From NCBI RefSeq assembly GCF_030408415.1, contig NZ_CP046976.1, forward strand, positions 682,001 through 746,000: a stretch of DNA of 64,000 nt, in the 5' to 3' direction. Origin of the DNA: Corynebacterium appendicis CIP 107643 (GTDB lineage Bacteria > Actinomycetota > Actinomycetes > Mycobacteriales > Mycobacteriaceae). The notes below the pieces were generated by a model that did no database searches, was not told the origin of the DNA, and was given only the letters and a program-made list of their open reading frames with translations. Position 1 is the first letter of the stretch. Each line of letters begins with the position of its first letter. The position numbers were made by a program, and so were the translations under genes. Below, piece by piece: positions 37,001 through 45,747 of the stretch.

Positions 37001-37885
37001 ATGATCGACGCCACCGACACAGCCCTCGTTATCGAAGGTGGCGGCATGCGCAACTCCTACACGGCTCCGGCGATCGTCAGATTGATCCAGGAGGATGTGC
37101 GTTTCGGTTGGGTCGGGGGCGTCTCAGCGGGCGCGGCGCACGCAGTGAATTACGTCTCGCGTGACGCCCACCGCGCGCGGGAATCGTTCACGAATTTCGT
37201 CGCGCACCAGAAATTCGGTGGCTGGGTCTCGCTGGCGCGCGGCAACGGCTACTTCAACGCGGAATTCATCTACGAGGGCTCGCACCACATTCTCCCGTTC
37301 GACTTTGAGACCTTCGAGGCGAACCACGACACGGAAGTCCACATTGAAGCTGTCCGCGCGGACACCGGCCACACGGTCACGTGGAACCGCAAGGACCTCA
37401 CTTCGACGGAGATCATCGGGCAAGTCACCCGCGCATCGTCCACGCTGCCGAAGGTCATGCCCATGGGGGCCATCGACGGCATCCCGTACGTCGACGGCGC
37501 ACTCGGGGTGTCGGGGGGATTGCTTATCGACGCCGCCATCGCCGCCGGCTTTTCCAAATTCCTCGTCCTTGCCACGAAAGAGCGTGACTATGTCCGGCCC
37601 GACAACACCCGGCCGATCGCGACGCGCCGGTTGTTTCCCAAGCATCCGGCGGTAGCTGAAGCGTTGATTGCCCGCCCGCCGCGCTACAACGCCTCGAAGG
37701 ACACGATCCTCGAGCTGGAGCAGCAGGGCCGCGCCAAGGTGTTCTTTCCCGAGTCCATGAGCGTGGACGCCTCGGAGCGCAACGTGGTCAAACTCAGCGC
37801 CAATTACCTGATGGGTAAAGCCCAGGTAGAGCGCGAATGGGACGAGTGGGTGGATTTTCTCTCCGCTCCCGTGACCCTTTCGTGA
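37001..37885 (+). CDS. Patatin-like phospholipase (second of a tandem pair)
   Basis: This 294-residue paralogue of the preceding protein keeps the patatin motifs: EGGGMRNSYTA, GGVSAGAAH with the nucleophile serine and YVDGALGVSGG with the aspartate. It shares long stretches with its neighbour (VHIEAVRADTG, RASST.P.VMPM) but differs in the middle (for example FNAEFIYEGSHHILPF), so substrates may differ. It likewise has no export signal. A YVR.P....MRR/ATRR segment follows the active site in both. The two copies are probably an old duplication. Confidence 0.85.
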   Translation: MIDATDTALVIEGGGMRNSYTAPAIVRLIQEDVRFGWVGGVSAGAAHAVNYVSRDAHRARESFTNFVAHQKFGGWVSLARGNGYFNAEFIYEGSHHILPFDFETFEANHDTEVHIEAVRADTGHTVTWNRKDLTSTEIIGQVTRASSTLPKVMPMGAIDGIPYVDGALGVSGGLLIDAAIAAGFSKFLVLATKERDYVRPDNTRPIATRRLFPKHPAVAEALIARPPRYNASKDTILELEQQGRAKVFFPESMSVDASERNVVKLSANYLMGKAQVEREWDEWVDFLSAPVTLS

Positions 37886-37912
37886 ACAAATGCCCATTGA
37901 AGTATTAGCGCG

Positions 37913-37918
37913 TAGGCT
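37913..37918 (+). promoter_or_regulatory. Candidate -10 box TAGGCT before the SDR gene
   Basis: TAGGCT ends 7 nt before the ATG at 37926, again without a ribosome binding site. Confidence 0.4.
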
Positions 37919-37925
37919 GGCGGTC

Positions 37926-38810
37926 ATGGCACTCATTGATCCACGCACGAAATACCCGTCCGAATTCCCCAGCGAGCCGCGTCAGGACAATCCGGGCCGT
38001 GATACCGCGATGGTCACCGAACCCGATCTCGGCCTCGACTCCTACACAGGCAGCGGCAAGCTGGACGGCCGCCGCGCATTGATCACCGGCGGCGATTCCG
38101 GCATTGGCGCGGCAACCGCCATCGCTTTTGCCCGTGAGGGAGCCGATGTGGCGATCTCACATCTACCCGAGGAGCAGGAGGATGCAGAGCGCATCATTGC
38201 GGCCATCGAGAAGGAAGGCCGCACGGCGGTGGCGATCCCCGGTGACCTGACCGAGCTGGAAAACTGCGTCGCCGCGGTTGAAAAGACTGTTTCGGGGCTC
38301 GGCGGCATCGACATCCTGGTCAACAACGCCTCCCGTCAGGTGTGGAATGACGGTCTGCTGAACATCTCCGACGAGGACTTCGACGCGACGATGAAGACGA
38401 ATATTTACTCCGCTTTCCGCGTCACCAAAGAGGCCGTCAAGCACATGGAACCCGGTTCGTCCATCATCTTCTCCACTTCGATCCAGGCCTACCAGCCGTC
38501 GAAGGAGCTGCTGGACTACGCGATCACCAAAGCCGCGTTCAACAATTTCGCGAAAGGTCTTTCAGAGGAGCTTCTTCCGTCCAAGGGCATTCGCGTGAAC
38601 GCTGTCGCACCCGGTCCGATCTGGACTGTGATCCAGCCGGCGGAGGGCCAGCCGAAAGAGGTCGTGGACAATTTCGGTCAGGGCTCCAAGATGGGCCGTC
38701 CGGGCCAGCCTGCCGAATTGGCTGGCGCGTACGTCTTCCTGGCCTCCGAGGACGCATCCTATGTCTCGGGGGAGACCCTCGCTGTCACCGGCGGCGCGCT
38801 GACCCCGTAA
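37926..38810 (+). CDS. Short-chain dehydrogenase/reductase, general-stress type
   Basis: This 294-residue SDR has an N-terminal extension of about 45 residues (MALIDPRTKYPSEFP), the cofactor loop ITGGDSGIGAATAIAFA, NNAS, the serine in FSTSIQAY and the YAITKAA active site (Tyr-x3-Lys). The N-terminal extension and the ending SGETLAVTGGALTP are typical of the YhdF/YhxC-like stress dehydrogenases. The cofactor is probably NADP(H), by the general group; the substrate is unknown. The ATG at 37926 is set by the -10 box and the extension's start. Confidence 0.85.
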   Translation: MALIDPRTKYPSEFPSEPRQDNPGRDTAMVTEPDLGLDSYTGSGKLDGRRALITGGDSGIGAATAIAFAREGADVAISHLPEEQEDAERIIAAIEKEGRTAVAIPGDLTELENCVAAVEKTVSGLGGIDILVNNASRQVWNDGLLNISDEDFDATMKTNIYSAFRVTKEAVKHMEPGSSIIFSTSIQAYQPSKELLDYAITKAAFNNFAKGLSEELLPSKGIRVNAVAPGPIWTVIQPAEGQPKEVVDNFGQGSKMGRPGQPAELAGAYVFLASEDASYVSGETLAVTGGALTP

Positions 38811-38845
38811 CCACCGAAGCCCTCTCAAAGGACTTGAAGGAAACC

Positions 38846-39460
38846 ATGTCTCGGCACCGTCGATTCTTGGCGGGTTGTGGCAGCGAAGAACTGGCTGAAC
38901 AGTGCTCCAGCCAGCGGAGAATACGGCAGAGAGCACCCAAGAGGAACCGCCCAGCACGACGGTCACGACGGTGTCTGAGATTGAAGCGGAAGAATCCGAA
39001 ACCGAAAACAGAGACGAATCCGAAGGGGCACGAAGAGTGCGACACGGACCCGGCCAACCCCGAAATCCACAGAGCCGTCGATGAGGTCAACGACGAATAC
39101 CCGAATCGATTCGGCGGCTGGAAGTTCACCCGGCGCACCACCTATGACTCGTGCAGTGACTTGAGCTACGCCTCAGTGGTTCAGGCGAAACAAGGAAACG
39201 CGCAGTTCGGCACGCTGATCCTCATGTTCCACAAGGGCGAGTACATCAGTATCGACTCCATCTATCCGCAGCAGGCGAAGGAGATCACGCCGGACGGGGA
39301 CTCGTTCACGGTGCTGTACAAAGGCTGGGAAGCACTGGACGCGGCTGGCGCGGCGAATTCCGAGTCCCCGAACTACAACAGCACGGTGACTTACTACTGG
39401 GACGGAGCCAAGGTCGCGCACGAAGGACGGATTCCCAACACTTCGTTGACGGCGCGGTAG
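38846..39460 (+). pseudogene. Decayed LppP/LprE-family lipoprotein gene
   Basis: The C-terminal 130 codons read a good LppP/LprE domain (ECDTDPANPEIHRAVDEV to RIPN, with FGGWKF and SIYPQQA). The ATG at 38846 starts MSRHRRFLAGCGSEE, where LAGC looks like a lipobox but the hydrophobic core of the signal peptide is missing. The acidic linker is read in another frame (38905–39030: NTAESTQEEPPSTT and IEAEESETENRDESEG) and rejoins the domain frame near a GGGG run at about 39029. So there is a deletion in the signal peptide and two frameshifts. Export is unlikely. Confidence 0.65.
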
Positions 39461-39485
39461 CCCACAAGCCCGGCTGAAATTACAG

Positions 39486-41129
39486 CTAGTCCGCGACGAG
39501 GGGCTCCATGGTCAGGTCTGGGTGCTCCTTCTCGATGAAGGCGAGCTTCCACTTGTCGCCGAACAGGGCGATGAGCTCGCCGTCGGTGCGAGTGAAGATC
39601 TCCACGCCGCGCTGGCGGCCCAGCTCCGGAGCGGATTCCGCGTCGGTGCGGCGGGCCACGGAGTAGGGGATCGGCTCGGTGACGGTCTCGACGTTGTACT
39701 CGTTTTCCATGCGGGCCTGCATGACCTCGAACTGCATGGGGCCGACGGCGGCCATGACGGGGGCGGCGTCGCCGCGGGCATCGTTGCGCAGAATCTGCAC
39801 GACGCCTTCCGCGTCCAGCTGTTCGAGGGCCTTGCGGAACTGCTTGTACTTGCCCAGCGACTTCGCGCGCAGCGTACGGAAGTGCTCTGGAGCGAACTGC
39901 GGCATCGGCGGGAACTGCACCTTCTTGCCGGTGTAGATCGTGTCGCCCGGGGCGAGTGCGCCAGCGTTGACGAGGCCGATGATGTCGCCGGGGAACGCGG
40001 TTTCCACAGTGTCGCGGTTGCGGCCGAAGACGGTGAGCGCGTACTTCGTGGAGAAGCTGCGGCCAGACTGCGCGTGCGTGACCTGCATGCCGCGATCGAA
40101 TTCGCCGGAGACCACGCGCATGAAAGCCAGCGTGTCGCGGTGGTTCTTGTCCATGCCAGCCTGGACCTTGAACACAACGCCGGAGAATTCGTCGCCGACC
40201 TCGCGCTCGGGGTCGATGGCCTGCCCGCCGCCGGTCTCAGCCTGCTCGATGGCCTTCGGGTCGGACTCTCGGCCCTCCGGTGCCGGGGCGATCGCGCACA
40301 GGGTGTCCAGGATCTGGTGTACGCCGAAGTTCAGCATCGCGGAGGCGAAGATCAGCGGTGAGGTCACGCACTGCTCGAAGAGCTCCTGGTTGTGGATTGC
40401 GCCGTCGGCGGCGAGCAGCTCGGCCTCCTCGACGGCGGTATCCCAGGCATCCTCCTCGCGTTCGAGAGCCTGTTCCGGGGAATATTCCTCCTCCGGCGCG
40501 ATGGTGGATCCACCCGCGGTGCGGATGAAGTGGATGTACTTGTCGGCTTCTCCGTCGTCATTGACGTGCGCGAGCCCGCGGAAGTCTCCCGCTTCGCCCA
40601 CCGGCCAGTACAGCGGGGTGGGCTGGAGGTCGATCTCGGTGACGATCTCGTCGACAAGCTCGAGCGGCTCGCGGCCGACGCGGTCCCACTTGTTGATCAC
40701 GGTGACGATCGGCAGCCCGCGCGCTTTGCACACGCGGAAGAGCTTGAGCGTCTGCGGCTCGAGGCCTTTCGCGGCGTCGATGAGCATGACTGCGGCATCG
40801 ACCGCGGAAAGAACGCGGTAGGTGTCTTCGGAGAAGTCCGCGTGACCCGGGGTGTCCACGAGGTTGATCACGTAAGGCTCGCCGTCCTGTCCCTCCGGCA
40901 AATACTCGAACTGGAGAGCCGACGACGCGATGGAAATGCCGCGGTCCTTCTCCATCTCCATCCAGTCGGACACCGTCGACTTGCGGTTGCCCTTGCCGTG
41001 CACCGCGCCGGCCTCGGAAATGATGTGCGCATGCAGCGCGAGCGCCTCCGTCAACGTCGACTTACCGGCGTCCGGGTGGGCGATGACGGCGAACGTGCGG
41101 CGGCGGGCGGCCTCGGAAACGGTGCTCAT
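39486..41129 (-). CDS. prfC: Peptide chain release factor 3
   Basis: This 547-residue translational GTPase recycles RF1/RF2 from the ribosome after termination. Motifs: G1 AHPDAGKSTLTE, G2 region KDRGISIASS, G3 DTPGHADFSEDTYR, G4 NKWDR, and the RF3-type domains II/III (DKNHRDTLAFMRVVSGEF). ATG at 41129 is the start; the frame is open upstream to 41192. It converges with the decayed lipoprotein gene and is separated from the FMN reductase gene by a 200-bp divergent gap in which I see no distinct element. Confidence 0.94.
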   Translation of the reverse strand: MSTVSEAARRRTFAVIAHPDAGKSTLTEALALHAHIISEAGAVHGKGNRKSTVSDWMEMEKDRGISIASSALQFEYLPEGQDGEPYVINLVDTPGHADFSEDTYRVLSAVDAAVMLIDAAKGLEPQTLKLFRVCKARGLPIVTVINKWDRVGREPLELVDEIVTEIDLQPTPLYWPVGEAGDFRGLAHVNDDGEADKYIHFIRTAGGSTIAPEEEYSPEQALEREEDAWDTAVEEAELLAADGAIHNQELFEQCVTSPLIFASAMLNFGVHQILDTLCAIAPAPEGRESDPKAIEQAETGGGQAIDPEREVGDEFSGVVFKVQAGMDKNHRDTLAFMRVVSGEFDRGMQVTHAQSGRSFSTKYALTVFGRNRDTVETAFPGDIIGLVNAGALAPGDTIYTGKKVQFPPMPQFAPEHFRTLRAKSLGKYKQFRKALEQLDAEGVVQILRNDARGDAAPVMAAVGPMQFEVMQARMENEYNVETVTEPIPYSVARRTDAESAPELGRQRGVEIFTRTDGELIALFGDKWKLAFIEKEHPDLTMEPLVAD

Positions 41130-41328
41130 GACCTGTAGAGGGTAGTCGCTCGGGCGGTGGGAGGGCGAACCAGCAGAAAAGCGGCCGAACATCGTCTTTC
41201 TGGAATTCTTTGGACTGGTTCTCGCGTTGAAGACACCAGTTGCTCGAGCTCCGTCGCGGGAGGTTCAGATGGCCTTCACTAGAGTGGAGCTGAGATAGGT
41301 GACTTGTACACAAACGAGAGGAGACAGT

Positions 41329-41874
41329 ATGAAGATCGGCGTGATCGTCGGATCCATCCGCAAGAGCCGTACCGCTGAGAAGGTCGCGGGGTGGATGAAA
41401 GAGAATATCGGGGAGCGCGAGGGCGCTGAATACCAGTTCATCGACCTCGCGGATTTCGAGCTTCCGCTTTACGACGGCGCCGGGCTCCCCATGCTCATGA
41501 ATAAACAGTACGACAACGATGAGGTCACCCGCTGGTCGAAGGCGATCGATGCGTGCGATGCCTTCATCTTCATCACGCCCGAGTACAACCACTCCGTTCC
41601 GGCGGCGTTGAAGAACGCCGTGGACACCCTCGGCCCAGAGTGGGTGGGCAAGCCGATTGCGTTCGTCGGCTACGGCGGTGTCGGCGCGATCCGCGCGATT
41701 GAGCACTGGCGCCAGATCGCCGCGAATTTCCACATGCACGACATCCGTGAACAACTCGGCTTCATCCAGGCGATGGAGATGTGCGACGGCTTCAACCCGA
41801 TGCCGCACCGCGCACAGGAGCTCGCGGCGATGTGCGACCGGCTTGAGGAGCTGACGAGCAAGCTGCGCGGTTAA
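41329..41874 (+). CDS. NAD(P)H-dependent FMN reductase family protein
   Basis: This 181-residue flavodoxin-like protein has the FMN phosphate loop GSIRKSRTAEKVA and the second flavin contact TPEYNHSVPAALKNAVD, the hallmarks of NADPH-dependent FMN/quinone reductases. They reduce FMN, quinones or azo compounds in the cytoplasm. GAGAGGAG precedes the ATG. Its last codons overlap the end of a convergent small relic by 4 bp. Confidence 0.88.
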   Translation: MKIGVIVGSIRKSRTAEKVAGWMKENIGEREGAEYQFIDLADFELPLYDGAGLPMLMNKQYDNDEVTRWSKAIDACDAFIFITPEYNHSVPAALKNAVDTLGPEWVGKPIAFVGYGGVGAIRAIEHWRQIAANFHMHDIREQLGFIQAMEMCDGFNPMPHRAQELAAMCDRLEELTSKLRG

Positions 41875-42091
41875 GAACTGCCAATGATCTTGATGACGGC
41901 TTCGCCGCGGGCCAGCTCATCCACGATCTTGTCCATCATCCGGATCTTGCGCATGAGCGGGTTCTCGACTTCCTCGACGCGGACGCCGCACACGCTGCCG
42001 GTGATGAGTTCCGCCCCAGGGTCCAGCGTGGCCTGACCGAAGAAATCGCGCAGCGTGATGTTACCCGCTCGAGCTTCGCCTGTTCGTCCAT
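41871..42091 (-). pseudogene. Small frameshifted gene downstream of tetR, family unknown
   Basis: From ATG at 42091 the frame reads MDEQAKLER, then fails; one extra base in the CGGG run near 42064 would continue it as NITLRDFFGQATLDPGAELI, then GVRVEEVENPLMRKIRMMDK and a stop at 41871, giving about 73 residues. The restored sequence looks like genuine protein, with an amphipathic C-terminal helix. I cannot name the family. It lies 9 nt downstream of tetR on the same strand and may be a third gene of the mmpL–tetR operon that has lost function. Confidence 0.45.
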
Positions 42092-42100
42092 GGCTACAGG

Positions 42101-42688
42101 CTAGACGGCTTTATGCAGTACTCGGTACGCGCGGCGCACGAGCTTCCTGCCTTCTTCCGGATCGCGGGGCTCCGGGAGGGAGAGATAGGCCCGCACCGCG
42201 GTTGCGCCAGCGATGCCGAACGCGTTCAGGAGTACTTCCGCGTCGAAAAATGAAGCGCCAGGCACCCGCTCGCGCATGCTCTCAATGAGGGGAGTTGCAA
42301 GCTGGCTGATCGTCTCTTCAGTGGGCGGGGCGCTCGAGGCAGCCCGGGCCTGGTCGCCGATGATCACCAATGTCGAAGCTGAATACAAGTCGAAACCCTC
42401 CTCAGCCAATGCATCGGCGATGATTGACTCCATGACCTCAGCGGCAGACATGTCGGCCGGCATCGCGGCGATCTGCTCTGCGATCGTGGCGAAGACCTTC
42501 CCCAAGAACTCGTAATAGGCCTCGTCGATGTCGGCGAAGTAATTGTGGAATGTGCGCGCAGACACTCCGGCTCTTTCCGACACCTGCGCGACGGTGACCG
42601 CTCCCATGCCTTCCTCGACCAGCAGCGTCACCGCCGCCTCCGAGATGGCGCACCGGGTCGCGGCCTTCTTTTCTTCACGCAGGCTCAT
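42101..42688 (-). CDS. TetR/AcrR-family transcriptional regulator
   Basis: This 195-residue regulator has a typical N-terminal helix–turn–helix (CAISEAAVTLLVEEGMGAVTVAQVSERAGVS... with ARTFHNYFADIDEAYY) and a variable ligand-binding domain. It starts 3 nt after the mmpL stop on the same strand, so it is made from the transporter's message. The likely target is the mmpL promoter, where two inverted repeats overlap the -10 and -35 boxes, which would give feedback control. The ligand is unknown. Confidence 0.85.
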   Translation of the reverse strand: MSLREEKKAATRCAISEAAVTLLVEEGMGAVTVAQVSERAGVSARTFHNYFADIDEAYYEFLGKVFATIAEQIAAMPADMSAAEVMESIIADALAEEGFDLYSASTLVIIGDQARAASSAPPTEETISQLATPLIESMRERVPGASFFDAEVLLNAFGIAGATAVRAYLSLPEPRDPEEGRKLVRRAYRVLHKAV

Positions 42689-42691
42689 GGC

Positions 42692-45049
42692 CTACACCGT
42701 AGCCGGTTCGGGTTGGCGGGCATGCATGTGCTGGAGCTTCTCGCCCTCGATGTCCAAGTTGGGCAGAGCCTTGTCCAACCACCCCGGGATCTTCCACGCC
42801 CGGTCGCCGAGCAGGTACATCGTGGCTGGGATCAGAGTCATGCGAACCACGAAGGCATCGAGGAGAACGCCCACGGCGAGAGCAAAGCCCATGGCCTTGA
42901 TGAAGGGCTCGTCGATAAGCATGAATGCGGCGAACACGGAGATCATGATGAGCGCTGCGGCTGTGACCACGCGGGCACCGTGCTTGAAACCGTTGGAAAC
43001 TGCATTTCCGGCGGTCTTGCTCCGTGAAACGTAACCTTCGCGCATGCGCGTGACCAGGAAGACCTGGTAATCCATGGCCAGGCCAAAGGTCAGGCCGATG
43101 AGCATGATCGGCAGGAACGACAACAACGGTTGCGGATCTTCGATGATCCCGAACATGCCCTCCTGGAAGATCGCGACAGTGACGCCGAATGTCGCTGCCA
43201 TGGAGAGCCCGAAGCCGAGCGCGGCAATGAGAGGCACCCAGAAGGACCGGAAGACGAGCATGAGCACGATAAATGCGAGGCCAAGCACAATCGCGATGTA
43301 GGGGACGAGGACATTGGAGAGCATTTCCGAGATGTCGTCGAAGATCGGCGTGATGCCGGTGATGCCGAAGGTCGCACCGGTCTCGTCTTCGAACGGCTGC
43401 TTGAAGCCGCGGAGACGCTCAAGTGTCTGGGTCGTGGCCTCGTCGGTCGCGCCCGAATTCGGGGTGATCAGGATCTGGGCCGCGTCCATGTTGTCAGTGG
43501 TCTGCACGATCTGTGCGTTGACAACGCCTTCAGTGTCAGAGAAATCCTGGAGAAGGGTCTGGTAAGCGCCCATACGGTCTTGCTCTGCGACGTTAGCGGT
43601 GTCCACGTACGCGATCATCGGTGCGTTGCGTCCCTCGCCGAATTTCTCGGCCGTGATCTCGTAGGCTTCACGCTGCGGCGACCCGAGCTTCGCAGTGCCG
43701 TCGGTGGGCATGGCCAGACGCAGGTTCGCGGCAGGGATGGCCAAAATGCCCAACAGAAGTGCGCCAGCAATGAGGTTCAGCCACGGCCGTGCGCGGATCT
43801 GGCGCGCCCACAGCAGACCCATCGTCGGTTTCTCGTCTTCCGGGTCGGGGACCTTCGGCCCTGGGACGCGGATCGCGAAGGCGCGGGTGCCCAGCAGGCC
43901 GAGCAGCGACGGCAAGAAGGTCAGCGCCACAAGAACAGCGATCGCGACGGTCGCAGCTGCGGCGAGGGCCATCGTGGTGAGGAACGGGATCCGGATGATG
44001 GAAAGCGCCGCCAAAGCGATGAGAACGGTGGTGCCTGCGAAGACGACGGAGCCGCCAGCAGTGCCCAGAGCCATGCCCATGGCGCGGGCACGGGTGTCCT
44101 TGTCCATCTTGCGCAGCTCTTGCGCGAGTTCTTTGGGGGTCAGGTCGTTCAAGCCGGACGATGTGATCAGCTCGTTGCGGAATCGCGCGACAATGAACAG
44201 TGAGTAGTCGATTCCGACTGCGAGGCCGATCATCGAAGCCAGCATCGGAGTCATGTCCGAAATCGAGTCGGTGAGCAGCGTGCACAGCTGCACTCCCAGG
44301 ATGCCGACACCCACGCCGATCACCGCGGCGATGAGCGGCAGGCCCGCTGCCACCAGCGAACCGAAGGTGACCAGCAGGACGATCGCTGCGACGGCAATAC
44401 CGATCAGCTCTGCGGTGCCGTCCATTTCACCTGCACCGCTGAACGCGTTGCCGCTGTACTTCACGGTGAGATCGGTGTCGTCGTAGCGCTGCAGAATGTC
44501 CTGGACTTCGGTGAGTGTCTCCTCCGGGATCTCCATGACAGTCTCGGCGTCGAAGGTCACGTTCACAGTGCCGGTGGTCTCATCGGGACTCAGCGGGGAC
44601 AATGCGGCGAGATCCGAGTCGATCTGCTCTTGAGGCATGCCCTGGGCGCTTTTCGCCTCGCCCATTTGCTGGGCCATGCCCCCAGCCGCGAGCACCGGAT
44701 TGACGATGGCGTCGGGATCGCGGAAGTCACCGGTGGATTTGAGCTCGTGGAGCAGCTTGTCGACGTCGCCCATGACCTCCGGGTCCTTCAGAGTCTTTCC
44801 CTCCGGTGCCTGGACGAGGACGGTGGCGCTTGGCACGCTCATCGCGTCCTCATCCGTGCCGAAGCGCTCGTTCATCTCCTGCTGAGTGACAGTGGAGTCC
44901 ATGTCCGGCATGGAGAACGTCGGGCTCGGAGATTTTGCGAAGTTGACGGCGCCGAACCCGAGAGCGCCGAGGAGGATCAACCATACAGCCAAAAAAGGCC
45001 AGACTTTTTTATACGACCATTGTCCTAGCCGATAGAGAATTTTAGACAT
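42692..45049 (-). CDS. MMPL/RND-family transporter
   Basis: This 785-residue protein has twelve predicted helices in two repeats, each with a large exported loop after its first helix, and the MMPL signature GLAVGIDYSLFIVARFRNEL in the first half and GLTFGLAMDYQVFLVTRMREGY in the second, holding the proton-relay Asp-Tyr pairs. Family members export lipids (mycolate precursors) or drugs. The TetR partner makes drug or small-molecule efflux more likely than a core lipid role. Start at 45049, 7 nt after the -10 box TACACT; an ATG 18 nt upstream is less likely. Confidence 0.87.
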   Translation of the reverse strand: MSKILYRLGQWSYKKVWPFLAVWLILLGALGFGAVNFAKSPSPTFSMPDMDSTVTQQEMNERFGTDEDAMSVPSATVLVQAPEGKTLKDPEVMGDVDKLLHELKSTGDFRDPDAIVNPVLAAGGMAQQMGEAKSAQGMPQEQIDSDLAALSPLSPDETTGTVNVTFDAETVMEIPEETLTEVQDILQRYDDTDLTVKYSGNAFSGAGEMDGTAELIGIAVAAIVLLVTFGSLVAAGLPLIAAVIGVGVGILGVQLCTLLTDSISDMTPMLASMIGLAVGIDYSLFIVARFRNELITSSGLNDLTPKELAQELRKMDKDTRARAMGMALGTAGGSVVFAGTTVLIALAALSIIRIPFLTTMALAAAATVAIAVLVALTFLPSLLGLLGTRAFAIRVPGPKVPDPEDEKPTMGLLWARQIRARPWLNLIAGALLLGILAIPAANLRLAMPTDGTAKLGSPQREAYEITAEKFGEGRNAPMIAYVDTANVAEQDRMGAYQTLLQDFSDTEGVVNAQIVQTTDNMDAAQILITPNSGATDEATTQTLERLRGFKQPFEDETGATFGITGITPIFDDISEMLSNVLVPYIAIVLGLAFIVLMLVFRSFWVPLIAALGFGLSMAATFGVTVAIFQEGMFGIIEDPQPLLSFLPIMLIGLTFGLAMDYQVFLVTRMREGYVSRSKTAGNAVSNGFKHGARVVTAAALIMISVFAAFMLIDEPFIKAMGFALAVGVLLDAFVVRMTLIPATMYLLGDRAWKIPGWLDKALPNLDIEGEKLQHMHARQPEPATV

Positions 45050-45051
45050 GC

Positions 45052-45086
45052 TGCGCAGTGTACGCAAACTTGCATGGTCTGTGCAA
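45052..45086 (-). promoter_or_regulatory. mmpL promoter with two TetR-type inverted repeats
   Basis: Read on the minus strand, TACACT (45057–45062) ends 7 nt before the ATG, and TTGCAC (45081–45086) lies 18 bp further upstream as -35. Inverted repeat 1 is TGCG-N7-CGCA (45052–45066) with the -10 box within its spacer. Inverted repeat 2 is TTGCA-N7-TGCAA (45070–45086) covering the -35. Both fit TGCR-N7-YGCA, and their centres are 19 bp apart. This is what a repressor such as the co-transcribed TetR would bind. Confidence 0.6.
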
Positions 45087-45103
45087 CTTGAGTCGGGGTG
45101 CCG

Positions 45104-45406
45104 TCAAATGCGGCAGGAAATCGTGCCGGAAAACTCAACCTCGCCGCTGCGGTTGACCGCGACGACGTCGCCTCGCGCGAACGTAGGGGGAGTGTGCAGC
45201 TCAATGGAGGAGAAGCGTGGAGTGGCGTGCCTCGTCGGCACTGGTTCAAACCACAGCGGCCACGGCCCATAGCCGTCGATGGCGGCAACGCGGTGGGCGC
45301 CTTGCCGGTGCACGTCATCCAGCCCAACGAGGCGGCGGATGAAGGTGAACAAGCCCTTGCGGCGGAATGTCGGCGCGACCCAGATCCATGCGGCCGCAAC
45401 AGTCAC
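45104..45406 (-). CDS. Hypothetical protein, 100 residues, second of a pair
   Basis: The protein has one hydrophobic N-terminal segment (MTVAAAWIWVAP) and then a basic and beta-rich part ending GDVVAVNRSGEVEFSGTI. Its GTG at 45406 overlaps the stop of the preceding small membrane protein gene by 4 nt, so the two are coupled. I do not recognise a family. It lies upstream of mmpL on the same strand, 54 bp away. Confidence 0.5.
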   Translation of the reverse strand: MTVAAAWIWVAPTFRRKGLFTFIRRLVGLDDVHRQGAHRVAAIDGYGPWPLWFEPVPTRHATPRFSSIELHTPPTFARGDVVAVNRSGEVEFSGTISCRI

Positions 45407-45678
45407 GGCGTGCAGAGCGGCCAGCCCCGGCTGAACACGTAAATGAGGAAGATAGCGGTGAACCAGGCGACGACGCCGATCGCGGACCGGATCATCAGTC
45501 CGGTGTCGCCGTCGAAATACATCCGCTGATTGTCGACACGGACACCGCTGGTGAAGAGGAATACCAGGAGAAACGCGAGCGACCAGACGAGGAAGCCGTT
45601 GCCGAGAATCTTGGAAGCCACCTTGTAGCGTTTCCAGCCGTTGCCGACATCAGCGATGAGTTCGTGGTCGGGCAACAT
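45403..45678 (-). CDS. Small hypothetical membrane protein, 91 residues
   Basis: Two membrane helices are predicted (about 27–44, GFLVWSLAFLLVFLFTSG, and about 62–84, MIRSAIGVVAWFTAIFLIYV). A strong GGAGGAGA ribosome binding site precedes the ATG at 45678. The family is not recognised. It is the first gene of a coupled pair with the 100-residue protein and is divergent from the next gene on the plus strand. Confidence 0.6.
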   Translation of the reverse strand: MLPDHELIADVGNGWKRYKVASKILGNGFLVWSLAFLLVFLFTSGVRVDNQRMYFDGDTGLMIRSAIGVVAWFTAIFLIYVFSRGWPLCTP

Positions 45679-45747
45679 TGCGTCTCCTCCCCAGCGCGCG
45701 AGCGATGGAAAACAGTTTAGGGTGAAAACGGATTGTCCACCGGCTGA

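Noticed and set aside
45403-45678. Treating the small membrane protein as part of the plus-strand operon
   Set aside because: It is on the minus strand with its own GGAGGAGA site and is coupled to the 100-residue gene instead.
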